Shown here in pieces: positions 11,151 to 25,279 of a stretch of 64,000 bases of DNA. Origin of the DNA: Citrus sinensis (lineage: Eukaryota; Streptophyta; Magnoliopsida; Sapindales; Rutaceae). The translations under genes and the position numbers were made by a program. How positions within the stretch are numbered: the stretch's first letter is position 1; every line of letters begins with the position of its first letter. The stretch spans positions 29,733,001-29,797,000 of the forward strand of contig NC_068563.1 in the NCBI RefSeq assembly GCF_022201045.2. Direction: 5' to 3'. The notes below the pieces were generated by a model. That model was not told where the DNA came from, ran no database searches, and saw only the letters and a program-made list of their open reading frames with translations.

Positions 11151-12074
11151 TTACCCGAGGAATGGTGTTGAGTACAAACAATGGTTGATAGCAAGCGGTA
11201 ATGAGGTGAGTACATTGCATTGGCTTTATTTATTCAACCTCTTTTGCTAGCTAGCCAACAGGATCAAGTGGTGTGCCTCCAGCCCACTCACAGCATATCG
11301 GGCTCCCACTTGCTGAAGAAATAGAGCACGTGCTCGATGTCGAAACTGCTATCAGCCCACTTCCCTTTGCACACCGTTACATAATAATTTTTTAATGCTT
11401 TTTCTAGAATGATGGGCGTCGTTTATAAGACAAAAGAGTGAGGTTGCATTCAGTCAACAATAGTTGGTTTACGACAATATTTTAATTTTAAATATCTATA
11501 ACTTAAGATATGGTATGAAATTTGTGGTATGTATAACATCTTTTCAACGTTCTTATCAAAATAATAATAATATTATTATTAAAAAGAACTAAAAAGTTAG
11601 AAACAACCGTTGAAAATCTTATGTTTAATGTTTGTTCTTTTCATCAATTTATTTATCTTCTACACGGCTAAATAAAAAAAATTATTATTAAAATAATAAT
11701 TATGGTATAAGTAATGTCATCCTTATTAACTTTGAATACGCACTTAGAATACATAATAATATGACATCTTATGTGTCGTTCATCTAATATATTATAAAAA
11801 ACATAAATTAATAATAATAATAATAAAGTTAACTAATATCACACCTATAGTTTATAAATTAAATAATTAATAACACATTAATAAATATTATAATTTAAGT
11901 ATCCAAGCTTAATAAACATAAGATTATGGTTATGTTATTATTATTTTCATTATTTTTCGAAATTTGCCTTAAAAATCTCTGGTCATCGTAAACCAAGCGT
12001 GTGGTGCGCAGTCAAAGCTCAGTATGTGGTCAGTTGCACTCAACGCTCCACATCATTTCTCTCTTTCCTAACCA

Positions 12075-12080
12075 CACGTG
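12075..12080. promoter_or_regulatory. G-box CACGTG in the FTSH promoter
   Basis: A palindromic G-box within CCACACGTGTCC lies about 300 bp upstream of the FTSH start codon. G-boxes bind bZIP/bHLH factors (HY5, PIFs) and are common in promoters of light-responsive plastid genes. The assignment is by motif only. Confidence 0.4.
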
Positions 12081-12376
12081 TCCTCAACCCAACGTCAGGA
12101 ATACAAACTCAGCGTACATCTTACCACACGGGATTCTCTCTCCCAGTATCTAACTAACCTCTATGATTGGCCTACACAATGAACGACGCCAACCGATAAC
12201 GAAGGCCCAAAACGGAAAGTCGACGGTTAAAAATCACCCCCACTTTCTAAATCCAACGGTCCAGATTCTAACTTGCTTTGCTCCTTGGCTCTCTTCCTCA
12301 ACATATAAAAACCTAAAATAACAAAAAAAAAATCAAATATTCGTTTTCCCCAATTTCTAGGTTATTATTCACAGAC

Positions 12377-15300
12377 ATGTCATCGATTGAATTTCTCCGT
12401 TCGACGATTCACAACAGATTCCTTTATGCGAATTCGAGCTATAATCTTCATGGCGGAAGCTTCTGTCACAGTAGATGTAGGGTTTATTATCACAATACGT
12501 ACCGTTTTGCCTCCCACGCAATCTTGTTTCCTTCAGTTATTATATCGAACAGCCAGCAAAAACTTAGTCTCAAGCGAGGCTTATTGTACAGTAATCAGAA
12601 TTTAAGAGAGATTAAAATCCTAGCGAGTTCGAAGGACGGAGAATCGAGTGAAACAAGCGAGAGTGATGGTCAAAGTCAAAGTCAAACACAGAGTCCGACG
12701 AGTACCGATTCACCGACGAGTCAAAGGAGAGAGAAGAGAAACAAAAGCAACGGGTTTTGGTGGTCGAAAGGGAAAAAATTTAAGTGGCAGCCGATAATTC
12801 AAGCTCAGGAAATTGGGGTTTTGCTTTTGCAATTAGGGATAGTTATGTTTGTCATGCGGTTGCTCCGACCGGGGATTCCGTTGCCAGGTTCGGAGCCAAG
12901 AACATCGACGACTTTTGTGAGCGTACCTTACAGTGATTTTTTGAGTAAAATCAATAGTAACCAGGTGGCAAAAGTGGAAGTTGATGGTGTACATATAATG
13001 TTTAAGTTAAAAAACGATGGGAGTATTCAAGAGAGTGAAGTGATTACTAATAAGTTTCAAGAATCTGAGTCTTTGTTAAAGAGTGTGACGCCAACTAAGA
13101 GGATTGTGTATACTACCACGAGGCCAAGTGATATCAAAACTCCCTATGAGAAGATGCTTGAGAATCAGGTGGAGTTCGGGTCGCCAGATAAGCGGTCTGG
13201 TGGATTCTTGAACTCAGCTTTGGTGAGTTCTGGGAGTCAAATTCATTGTTTTGTTTGAAGTTGTTTGGGAGAATATCTGTGCTACTAATGAATGGTAGTG
13301 TGAGGTTTATTAAAGATTAGTAATTCAATATTAAACTACATTTAAATGCTCTAGTGCTACTGGATTCTTTGTAAATAAAAGTAGGTGTATGTTTGGGATT
13401 GAGGTGCTGTGGAATAAGCCACAGCTGTTGGGAGCGGAATTCCTAGCTACTTCACTGAAGCGGCAGTAATAAATATACCTTAAATTGAACATATAATTTT
13501 ACTTTTCTTCTACCGGTTAATGTTCTTTATTTTAAATTTGCTCTGTTGCTTGCAGATAGCCTTGTTTTATGTGGCTGTGCTTGCAGGGCTTCTTCACCGA
13601 TTTCCTGTAAGCTTTTCTCAGGTAAGAATATTCATACTCTGTGGGTACATTGAAATTCATGCTTTCTGGCAAAGATATCTTGGTGAGATTTAGCATGTGG
13701 GCAGCAGACGGCTGGGCAGGTGGGCCACCGCAAGACACGTGGTCCGGGAGGTGCTAAGGTGTCTGAACAAGGGGATACTATCACTTTTGCTGATGTTGCA
13801 GGTGTTGATGAGGCGAAGGAGGAGCTGGAAGAAATCGTGGTATGCTAGGAATTCCTCAAATATCTCTGTAATTGTCAGGAGATTATCAAATTTTGTAGTG
13901 AAATTTTCTTACTCATTCAGGAAATGGTCTTTATATGCTCATGTTTACTGCCTAGGAATTCTTGAGGAGTCCTGACAAGTATATACGTCTTGGTGCTCGT
14001 CCTCCCCGGGGTGTTCTTTTGGTGAGTTGAATCTGAGTCTTTTCCGATGTTGAGTGATTTGCATTAGCCTGGGTAATTCTGTTTTATGACGTGGCAGAAA
14101 GTTCAACTTATTGAAATGGTTACCATCCAGAGCTAGTATGTTAGTGAACTACTCTTTTACTTGAGGATGCATTTTGTAGGCTTGCATGTTACATCTTGAC
14201 ATAATTTTTTCCATATGATTTGTAAGTATGGTTTTGTTTATGTTACAGGTGGGTCTTCCTGGGACAGGTAAGACTCTTCTAGCAAAGGCTGTAGCTGGGG
14301 AAGCTGAAGTTCCCTTTATAAGTTGTTCTGCTAGTGAATTTGTCGAGTTGTATGTTGGCATGGGTGCCTCACGTGTGAGGGACCTTTTTGCACGTGCAAA
14401 GAAGGAGGCCCCATCAATAATCTTTATAGATGAGGTTAGTCTATATGATTTGAAAATTTTTGGTTGGCGGCAGTCTATGGAAGTGTTGATGGATTCAGTC
14501 ATATTATCCCTTTTATGCAGATTGATGCTGTGGCAAAAAGTCGCGATGGCCGATTTCGCATTGTTAGCAATGATGAGCGAGAGCAAACCTTAAACCAGTT
14601 GCTGACTGTAAGCTTTCTTGGATAGTTTTCTATATGGTTATAGAATTTCAAAAATATATCAATCAAGATGATGTCTCTGGATTTGCATTGCAGGAGATGG
14701 ATGGATTTGATAGCAACTCTGCTGTGATAGTTCTTGGAGCGACAAATCGTTCTGATGTCCTGGACCCAGCACTTCGCCGACCAGGGAGATTTGATCGTGT
14801 GGTTATGGTTTGTATTTTGATTCTGCTGGATGTTGAAATTTTATTTGATGTTCATTAACAGTGGTCTAACTAATATTACTTCTCATATGATTTTTAGGTA
14901 GAGACACCTGATAAGATTGGAAGAGAAGCCATTTTAAAAGTACACGTTTCCAAGAAAGAACTTCCTCTTGCAAAGGATATTGACCTTGGGGACATTGCTT
15001 CTATGACAACTGGTTTTACTGGGTATTTCCATGCCTTCCGCTTTAGCCCCTATTAGAACTACTCCTTTCCTTTTCTCACTTTTCTGAAAATATTTTTCAT
15101 TAATACGAAGGGATACTTTTTTCATTTTCTAAATTATGCAGGGCAGATCTTGCAAATTTGGTAAATGAAGCAGCTTTGCTGGCTGGAAGACTAAACAAAG
15201 TTGTTGTGGAGAAAATTGATTTTATTCATGCAGTGGAGCGCTCGATAGCTGTATCATTATCTCTCTCTCTCTCTCTCTCTCTCCAAGCATCCATATCCCT

Positions 15301-17019
15301 CAATTTGCTTTAAGTTCTTCCATGGTTTTTTTAACTTTAACTTTAAGTAAAATTTATTATTTGGGGATTCTCAAAAAAAAAATTTATTATTTGGGGAGGG
15401 ATAATAAATTTACGGCTAACACAACTATTGATTCCATAGTTAACTTATTTTCCTCTTCTGTCCAAGTTGATTTTGGATATTTATTCTGCCTCTACTTGCT
15501 TTCTTAGTTTTGTTGAATTCTCCTAATTCTTTATGTCTTACACCTCCTTCCCACCTCCCCAAGAAAAAAAAAAAGTCCTTTTGTTTTCTGAACTGTGATA
15601 TCTTGATTTTGATTGATCCAACATCGCAGTGAAAATAATCAGAAAATATTAAATAGCTGGTGAAAAGATGGAAAAACTGAAATATATTACCGTTTATAGG
15701 GCATAGAGAAGAAAACTGCAAAGTTAAAGGGGAGTGAGAAGGCTGTGGTTGCAAGGCATGAAGCTGGTCACGCAGTAGTAGGCACTGCAGTTGCAAGTCT
15801 TCTTCCTGGACAGCCACGTGTCGAGGTAAAGGATTGGAGAGACTCAAAATCTCAGTGTATGTCATGTATGTGTCACAAGGCATTAATCATTTGATATGTC
15901 TCTCTTGAGAAGACCTGAGCTTAAAAAGACCACTTAAGTGGTTATTGAACCATATATACTTCACTTGGTGAAGTGAAGTCTCAAGTGTAGCAATTCTTAG
16001 ACTGTCCACGTTCCATGAGTTTTCTGGTTCGGAACGAGATATACAGTTCCACTCATGTCCATTTAGCACACATCAATTATATACTCATTGGTGCTCATAA
16101 GGCATGGATGATCTGACAACACTCATTTGATTTCATCTCATCAGAAACTAAGCATATTGCCAAGGACAGGAGGGGCACTGGGATTTACTTATACTCCAGC
16201 AAATGAGGATAGATATCTGCTGTTCATTGATGAGTTATGTGGTCGCCTGGTTACTCTACTTGGAGGACGTGCAGCAGAAGAAGTTGCTTATTCCGGTCGT
16301 ATTTCCACTGGTGCTCTTGATGACATACGGCGAGCAACCGACATGGCGTACAAGGCAATAGCTGAATATGGTCTTAATCGGACAATAGGCCCTGTGTCTA
16401 TAGCCACACTTTCGAGTGGTGGGATTGATGAATCTGGGGGAGGTGTTCCATGGGGAAGAGATCAGGTCCTCTGCTTTTGTTAGTTTATTTCTTTGTTCCT
16501 TCTTTTTTAGCTACGGAGACCGATCTAATACTAATTATTATGTAACAGGGGCAGCTAGTTGACCTTGTACAAAGGGAGGTGAAAGCATTATTGCAATCAG
16601 CCCTGGAAGTAGCACTCTGTGTTGTTCGTGCTAATCCTGATGTTTTGGAGGGGCTTGGTGCCTGTCTGGAAGGTAATTATGTCACTGCTAACCTTGTATC
16701 GCTGTCATTGAGTTATCTTATTATGTTAACTTCCTTTGATCTGTGGATGCTGTAGTCCACTATAGGCCCATTATTTAGTTGCATAGACAGTTAGTTGCCT
16801 TATAGATTCTTCTAATAGAAAGTTGGTGCATGTAGTTGTAATGGTGTTCTAACTAGTATTCATATTTCAGAAAAAGAGAAAGTAGAAGGGGAAGAGCTGC
16901 AAGAATGGTTGGGAATGGTGGTTGCGCCTATAGAACTCTCGAACTTTGTTGCTGGCAGACAAGAGGTTCTTCCCCCTGTACAAGGATCTCTCCTCCCACT
17001 CCAAGGAAGCTCTGGGTAA
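12377..17019 (+). CDS. FTSH9: ATP-dependent zinc metalloprotease FtsH, chloroplastic (FTSH7/FTSH9 type)
   Basis: Membrane-bound AAA+ protease of the plastid. Coding exons: 12377-13222, 13556-13621, 13705-13839, 13956-14021, 14249-14434, 14521-14607, 14694-14807, 14898-15022, 15142-15250, 15700-15825, 16145-16465, 16549-16672, 16871-17019. They join to 817 aa, close to FTSH7/9 (about 800). The N-terminus is Ser/Arg-rich, as in transit peptides. Membrane spans lie at about 145-163 and 283-298. Walker A GLPGTGKT is at 373-380, Walker B IIFIDE ends at 433, the second region of homology includes RRPGRFDR, and the zinc site HEAGH is at 598-602. The QTAGQ linker and the [17 protein letters not shown] block are those of the FTSH7/9 pair, which is separate from thylakoid FTSH1/2/5/8; I cannot tell FTSH7 from FTSH9. 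Intron 9 carries a (CT)n tract at 15260-15282. All active-site residues look intact. Confidence 0.95.
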
Positions 17020-18319
17020 CAATTACTGTTCACTCAACATTGAAGCAAAGAGAGCTATCTTACTGCTCTTCATTTCATATCACATCTACAGACACTTGCA
17101 GTATTGGCATTAACCCACCAATACAACTTATGTAAATTTCCAGGGAGGTAAATTTGATCTCATTTGACACTTCTAGCCTGTCCTTTTGTTCTAACTCACG
17201 ATGTTATAGTGAAAAACTTGAGGAAATAAGGTTGGGAAAGCATAACATTTACTGTTTATTAGTCTTCTCAAGTGTCTATCTCTTTTGACATTATGAGTGA
17301 ACACATTGGTCAATCTCAAAATCATTTGTATATTGGCTATTATTTCAGTTAATACATATATTCCCGATTATTAGCAGTTGTAACATGTCTGTCTTACATA
17401 CATAATGATTCTGTCAAATATAATTTTCTGCATTTTGTACCGTTAACTCCTTTATCCAATGGATGTTGGTGCAGTCCGAAGACTCTTGTCTTAATGAAAA
17501 GCACCCAAATTATGCAATCTCTGTTTTGAATCCAAATTGGGTGCTTCTCAATTGCACGCCAATTTTTCATTTTTCTCCGAAATGGAGAAAAAAGCAAAAT
17601 GCTTTCATTTTTCTTGTTTCTTTGTCCGGATGAATGAAGGGTTCTAGTGATTTGATGGCTGATATTTTTGAACTAAACCAAAATATCAGAGTTGCTCTCG
17701 GAATATGACTAAGCACTATGTCCCTTATTACATAAAAATCCAAGTTCACTCGGTTTCGGTGCATGTTGTGTAAGGACCATTTTATTGTCATTTCTTTCAT
17801 CAAATGTTGATTTTCAATATTTCAGGTGATCAGCGCTTCGTTATTCTCCATGCGATATTTGGCATAACAAGTGGCCAAAAAAAATTTCGCCAAAATTATT
17901 AAAATTTGTGGTGAGTTGTTTTTGGTCTAAAAAAAAATTAATAATCAAATTTTCAACAAAAATTTTTCAGCAAAAGATAAAATCTAGTAACTGAAAAAAT
18001 GACTCAGAGACTCCCAAAATTTGTTTTAACGAAAAAAGTCGACCTTTAGCATTTTTGTATGAACATAATAACCCCTGTATTTTCACCAAATGAAATGAGT
18101 AACGGAAAAAATTAAAGGAGGGATTTGTGTGTATTTCTAAAATATTAGAATTTTACGTGTCATCAGAGAAAATATTTAGGGACTCATCGTTGTTACACTG
18201 GTGATAACTATCTTTTTAACCACGGATTACTGACTAACGAGCAACGACCACGTCAAGAAGAGCTCGTGAATCGTGATCCTCACGAGATTCTTATCGCTGC
18301 CGTCAGTAACTATTTCTGG
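17020..18319. other. FTSH 3' flank and THIC upstream region
   Basis: AT-rich DNA between convergently spaced plus-strand genes. The left part is likely FTSH 3'UTR. I see no gene or clear element before the THIC promoter. Confidence 0.5.
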
Positions 18320-18328
18320 AAAATATCT
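18320..18328 (+). promoter_or_regulatory. Evening element AAAATATCT in the THIC promoter
   Basis: An exact AAAATATCT evening element, bound by CCA1/LHY-type MYB factors, lies 59 bp upstream of the TATA box. Clock control of THIC transcription is known in Arabidopsis, so a functional site is plausible. Confidence 0.55.
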
Positions 18329-18386
18329 AAAAGAAGGTTCCACGTCAGCTTCACTTTTTTGGCAGACCTTTTGGCGAAAGCTTTCC

Positions 18387-18394
18387 TATAAAAG
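18387..18394 (+). promoter_or_regulatory. THIC TATA box
   Basis: TATAAAAG is preceded by CTTTCC. It puts transcription start near 18415-18425, in front of a 5'UTR that is interrupted by an intron ending at the acceptor ttttttag (19421-19428). The donor of that intron could not be chosen by eye among several GT sites. Confidence 0.55.
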
Positions 18395-19020
18395 CACTGC
18401 TGTGAGCAACAGCTTCCAGCCAGTGTGTTCGTTCACAGTCTGAGAGTTGCAAAGAGCGAAGTGATAAGACCGGGTTCTTTTTCTCATCTTCAAAATCATC
18501 TTTTATTTTCACTTCCATTTACTTGCTTTATACGACTCCGTTTCAGTTTCTGTATGTTTATACTTCATGCGTTTCGTGCAATTTTACTTTCACGATGTCT
18601 GTTGAGCGCGTGCCTGCCTTGTTTTCGAATTTTATTACCGTAATTCGCGTATACAATCCATTTGAAAATCAAAATTTTCTCACGAATTTGTTGTATGAAT
18701 CTGTCAAATTTATCTCGATCCGATGTGTTAGAATTTTGTAGGTCTAGGGTGGAACGAATAGAGAGTGTGAAGATTCTGTTTGGATTGAAATCTCTTGAGC
18801 TTAAACAAGAGATCTCAGATTCGAACGATAGGTGGGAGAGGATTTAATTACCAGTAGACAGTAGTCTATTCATAAAACAAAAAAGAAAAAGGAAAAGAGA
18901 GGACTTAATCAACTTGGTGAGAGTAATCAAGATCAAATAAGCGAAATAATTTTCTTGTGGTTTCAGATCATAAAAACCGTTCCTTTTTCAAGTTTCTGAA
19001 AATAAACATGAAATGAACAT

Positions 19021-19059
19021 CTTTTTTTTTTTTTTTGGTTGGGGGGGGGGGGGGGGAAT
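19021..19059. repeat. Poly(T)/poly(G) tract in the THIC 5'UTR intron
   Basis: A run of T is followed by GGTTGG and a long G run. This is a likely polymorphic or sequencing-error-prone homopolymer. Confidence 0.8.
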
Positions 19060-19433
19060 AAATAAAATGATTAATGTGAAAATATTGATTGGTTATCGGA
19101 TTATTTTAATATTCAGTATTGTTTGTCTAAAGTTGTGTTTGAGGATTAGGTGATATGGCTTTTAATATGCAGCTGTTGTGGAATTAGTTAGTAAAAACAT
19201 TTGCTAACTAATGAAGGCAAGTGTTTAACAAACTATATAGTCGCTACGATTTTAAAATTAAGTAGGAGCATAATAGTTACCTGGTGAGTTATTCAAAGAT
19301 TACATTTGGGATTTAACTACTGTTATTGTCTGTATCAACATTCTTGGTTGTAAGTACTACAGTTGTAGGTTTATTGGTTGTTGATGTTGTTGATTGGATT
19401 TTAATCTGAATGCTTTGTCATTTTTTAGCTTGA

Positions 19434-22249
<2,816 letters not shown>

Positions 22250-22320
22250 GAGAAGCAGATGAAAGCTCCTGGAGCCCATATGGATGATTGGCTTGTCAAA
22301 ATCAGTTATATGCAGTCTTT

Positions 22321-22337
22321 ACTTTCAGCCTTTAGGT
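22321..22337 (+). promoter_or_regulatory. Regulated 5' splice site of the THIC 3'UTR intron
   Basis: The sequence ACTTTCAGCC (22321-22330) is followed by TTTAG and the donor GTGAGT (from 22336). ACTTTC/AGCC is the reverse complement of GGCTGAGAAAGT in the downstream aptamer (22565-22576), apart from two unpaired aptamer bases. This fits the known mechanism in which the ligand-free P4/P5 strand masks the 5' splice site and TPP releases it. Confidence 0.75.
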
Positions 22338-22430
22338 GAGTACTTATCAGTGCTTCCCCCCACCCCTTCTCTTTTCGGAGGGGTCAATAAGTTTAAAGAC
22401 TTTGTTCTTCTTCTTTCAGTGAGCCTCATG

Positions 22431-22437
22431 TAATAAA
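22431..22437 (+). terminator. Possible poly(A) signal inside the regulated THIC intron
   Basis: GTAATAAAATG lies between the 5' splice site and the aptamer. In the known mechanism, retaining the intron keeps a processing site that gives the short, stable mRNA. This AATAAA is a candidate signal for it. Confidence 0.45.
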
Positions 22438-22503
22438 ATGTTTCTCCTAGATATTCTATCGAAGACACTTTCTTTTCTTTTGCTTTTTATTAACATGAGA
22501 AAT

Positions 22504-22619
22504 GCACCAGGGGTGCCTGTATCTGCTTTAACACTAGCCAATTGGCCAGGATGTGGGCAGAGCAGGCTGAGAAAGTCCCTTTGAACCTGAACAGGTTAAT
22601 GCCTGCGTAGGGAGTGTGC
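22504..22619 (+). ncRNA. TPP riboswitch aptamer in the THIC 3'UTR
   Basis: A complete eukaryotic TPP (THI-box) aptamer. P1 strands are GCACC (22504) and GTGTGC (22614-22619). The conserved 5' core is CCAGGGGTGCC. A P3 arm contains the palindrome GCCAATTGGC. The pyrimidine-binding loop CTGAGA is at 22567-22572, and the pyrophosphate-binding segment CCCTTTGAACCTGAACAGG is followed by TTAATGCCTGCGTAGGGAG. It lies inside the 3'UTR intron, between the donor at 22336 and the likely acceptor at 22645. Known role: when TPP is high, splicing of this intron makes a longer, unstable 3'UTR and lowers THIC expression. Confidence 0.97.
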
Positions 22620-22627
22620 TTTTTCCT

Positions 22628-22645
22628 TTTTTTGTGGTTGAACAG
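22628..22645 (+). promoter_or_regulatory. 3' splice site of the riboswitch-controlled THIC intron
   Basis: A T-rich tract (22621-22633) followed by GTGGTTGAACAG and GG directly downstream of the aptamer is the best acceptor for the donor at 22336. The intron would be 22336-22645 and would remove the whole aptamer. Confidence 0.6.
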
Positions 22646-24036
22646 GGAAGGAGCTCCCATTTATGGTTTTGGGCTAGCTGATCCATGTGGGCAGATTCAG
22701 CTTCTTGTCCAGCCTCCTGGCTTATCAGTCCAATGGCTGATTCCACTGAAACTAACAAATTGCAAATCAGCCACCGATTAAACAGAACTTTGTTCAGTCT
22801 TTCTTCCTTCTGTAGAGTCATAATACACGGGACGTAAAGTATACCTAGAATAAAAATAAATAAACAGATGATTAGAAAGTAGTGTGTAATTCTTAGCCAA
22901 AATGGTTTTTTAAAGGAAATGGAACATCTTCCCATGTTTTTTAAGAAGAAAAGGAAACTCTTCTGGCACTGTGCTAGTGCCTGAATCATCAGCTGTTGCT
23001 GCGGATTAGAGTGATTGATTAATAATGAAATTTGTACACTATTGGTTGGCCATTTTCGTGCTTCACCTGTGATGCATTACTAAGTAACCTGTTTTAGATA
23101 CGGACTACGGTATAGACATTTAGAATTGAAGGATGAAATATATCGATGCTGTTTGACGGATATGTTCAAGCAAGATGGTGTAATAAGGCTAGTCGGTTCC
23201 AAAGGCTATATAACGGAGCAAATCGATGCTGTTTCTGTTAAGTATTTGATATGGATGGCAAACGAGAAAGGGACAGCTTCGTTTGGCCTCTTTTCTTCTC
23301 TACGAAAGAATTAAGTTATTTATATAACCTAGTGTCTTTACTATTTCCAAGGAGCTACAAATTTAAGTCAGTCCCATGAAAGCTACCAATCACAATCACA
23401 GCATCCATCGGACCATGGCATTAAGGCAGTGTAATCACAGCGCAGGTGCACACACCCTACAACTCCCTGCAAACAAGCCGAAACTTCAGGGTCTTTTATT
23501 CAAAGACTTCCCTTTTCCAATTCAGAGTAATCCCTGGTAAACTGACCTGATCAATATGTTTTAACATTTTCTTTGCATAAATTTTCATTAGAAAATACCT
23601 TATTGATGATGCACCATAAAAATAAATCTCAAATTCTACTGCTACAAACATTTTTTTTTCCCTACGCCCTTGTAATCATGATCAAGTCGAGATTTTACAC
23701 GATAAATGCATGACAAATAACCGGAAAAGAAAAAGGGCAGTGAAAGTACTATCTCTTGGAAACTAAACACCCAAGAGTTGCCAATACATATGACAAGGTG
23801 GATGAATACATACATCTGCATATATTTTTAACATAGAGGAGCAAGTTCAAGAATACAAAAAAGATTCACATACTAATATACCAAAAACTAGGCTTGATCG
23901 AGCTACAGCCTGCAACATTACACAATTGTTGGCTTAGGCATTTTAAAGAAAAAAAAAATCTCTATAATCAAGTGTGTCGCAATAAAATGGATCCTAGGTC
24001 AATCAAGGGGAAAACTTGCCACAAGACTCTGAATCA
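22646..24036. other. THIC 3' end region and RPL4 3' flank
   Basis: It contains the extended THIC 3'UTR (AATAAA-rich at about 22850-22862) and the 3'UTR of the minus-strand RPL4 gene. A 62-codon open frame at 23126-23314 has no recognisable similarity and I do not call it. Confidence 0.5.
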
Positions 24037-25279
24037 TTATTCTGCTGCATCACTTTCCTCCCCTGCCTCCCTCGCTGCATCCCAAATTAAAGAACAAAGA
24101 AATATTAAACAACAAAAGAAAAATCTTCAGGAGACTCTTCATGCTCCATAGATCAAATCTATGAAACACCCGCAAAACAATTGAAACACATCAATCTTGC
24201 AGGTCATGGCAACAAATACAGCTACACACTAGCAAATTTATAGTTGAGTCAGCTCCTAAATGCAAACAAATGGGAAACTGGCTGCCTATCCAAAACACTA
24301 ATACTTGTTACATGTAACGCAACATATAAACAATCAAATGCAGCAGCAGCAGCGGCGGCGGCGGCTACTGATAAATGCAGCCAATTTAGCATTCAGCAGC
24401 ACATAACTCAAGCATGTCCTAGTACTTACAAGAAACAATCAAACACTAACCTTCACTCTCTTCTTCTTCTTCATCGCCATCTCCCTCGAACTCGACCCCA
24501 TACCTGCCATTCAGGAAATCAACAGTTGACGGCGTCAACACCAGCGTCTCCGCATCCAAAATATCAAACAAATTCAATGTCCTCGGCGTCAACATCTTCA
24601 AAGTCCCAATATTCCTACTCGATTTCTCCACATTCTCGCTCACCTCCATCACCAAGAACGTCGCTTTCTGCTTCGGGTCCAAACCCCACCTCCTCATCGC
24701 CTCAATAAACTCCTTCGTCTTCGGCCTCTCAAACTTCCCATCAAATTCCTCCACCACAATCGTGTTCTCCGCCGCCGCGGCGCTCGCTATCGCCGTCGAA
24801 ATCGCCAGCCGCTTCTCCTTCTTGTTTATCTTAATCGACCAGTCCCTCGGCTTGGGTCCAAAAACGACGCCTCCTCCGGGCCGAAGTGGGGTCCTGTTCG
24901 ATCCGCGACGAGCCCTACCCGTTTTCTTTTGAGAGTAGGGTTTCCGTCCCCCACCTCTTACCTCCCCGCGCGTGAGAGTCGACGCGGTGCCGCGTCGCTT
25001 GTTCTGCATGTCGGTGATCAACGCCCGGTGGACAACCGCACGCGCTGTGTCGGGTGCGGCGGACTTTAGGTCGAGGTATGTCTCGCCGATTTTTTCGCCT
25101 GTGAAGGACAGTATCGGGAGCGGAGAGGCGAGTTGAGATGAGACAATGAGTGGCTTTGGCGGGAGATTTATTAGGGAATTTGGCTTGGCGAGTTGAATGG
25201 GCTTTGGAACTTTGTTAGAAGATGAAGTGAGGAAGATTGTGGAGGAGAAAAATGAAAGAGATGAAAACGAGGCTGCCAT
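24037..25279 (-). CDS. RPL4: 50S ribosomal protein L4, chloroplastic
   Basis: Structural protein of the plastid large subunit that binds 23S rRNA near the exit tunnel. Coding exons (minus): 24451-25279 and a 38-nt last exon 24037-24074; total 288 aa (Arabidopsis 282). A Ser-rich transit peptide of about 50 residues precedes the mature start around SPLPILSFTGEKIGE. The uL4 signatures are present: the Arg/Gly-rich tunnel loop KRRGTASTLTRGEVRGGGRK, then PYSQKKTGRARRGSNRTPL, GGGVVFGPKPRDW and the C-terminal PRTLNLFDILDAETLVLT. The tail is very acidic (EEEEESEAREAGEESDAAE). The last-exon boundary is supported by frame, GT-AG ends and continuation of the acidic tail. The intron holds a GCC/GCT-type trinucleotide tract (reverse strand) at 24342-24366. 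Confidence 0.97.

Larger units (their letters stand above)
8169..12376. other. Repeat-rich intergenic region between acidic protein and FTSH genes
   Basis: About 4.2 kb without a credible host gene. It contains a hAT-type MITE, a 46-bp tandem duplication, a decayed copia fragment, a 48-bp tandem array, a SINE, and then the FTSH promoter. From 10100 to 10700 and 11240 to 11950 I see only AT-rich sequence. Confidence 0.6.

Noticed and set aside
12387-12605. Second frame overlapping FTSH exon 1
   Set aside because: Out-of-frame shadow of the transit-peptide region.
23126-23314. 62-aa plus-strand frame downstream of THIC
   Set aside because: No recognised similarity; lies where the long THIC 3'UTR is expected.
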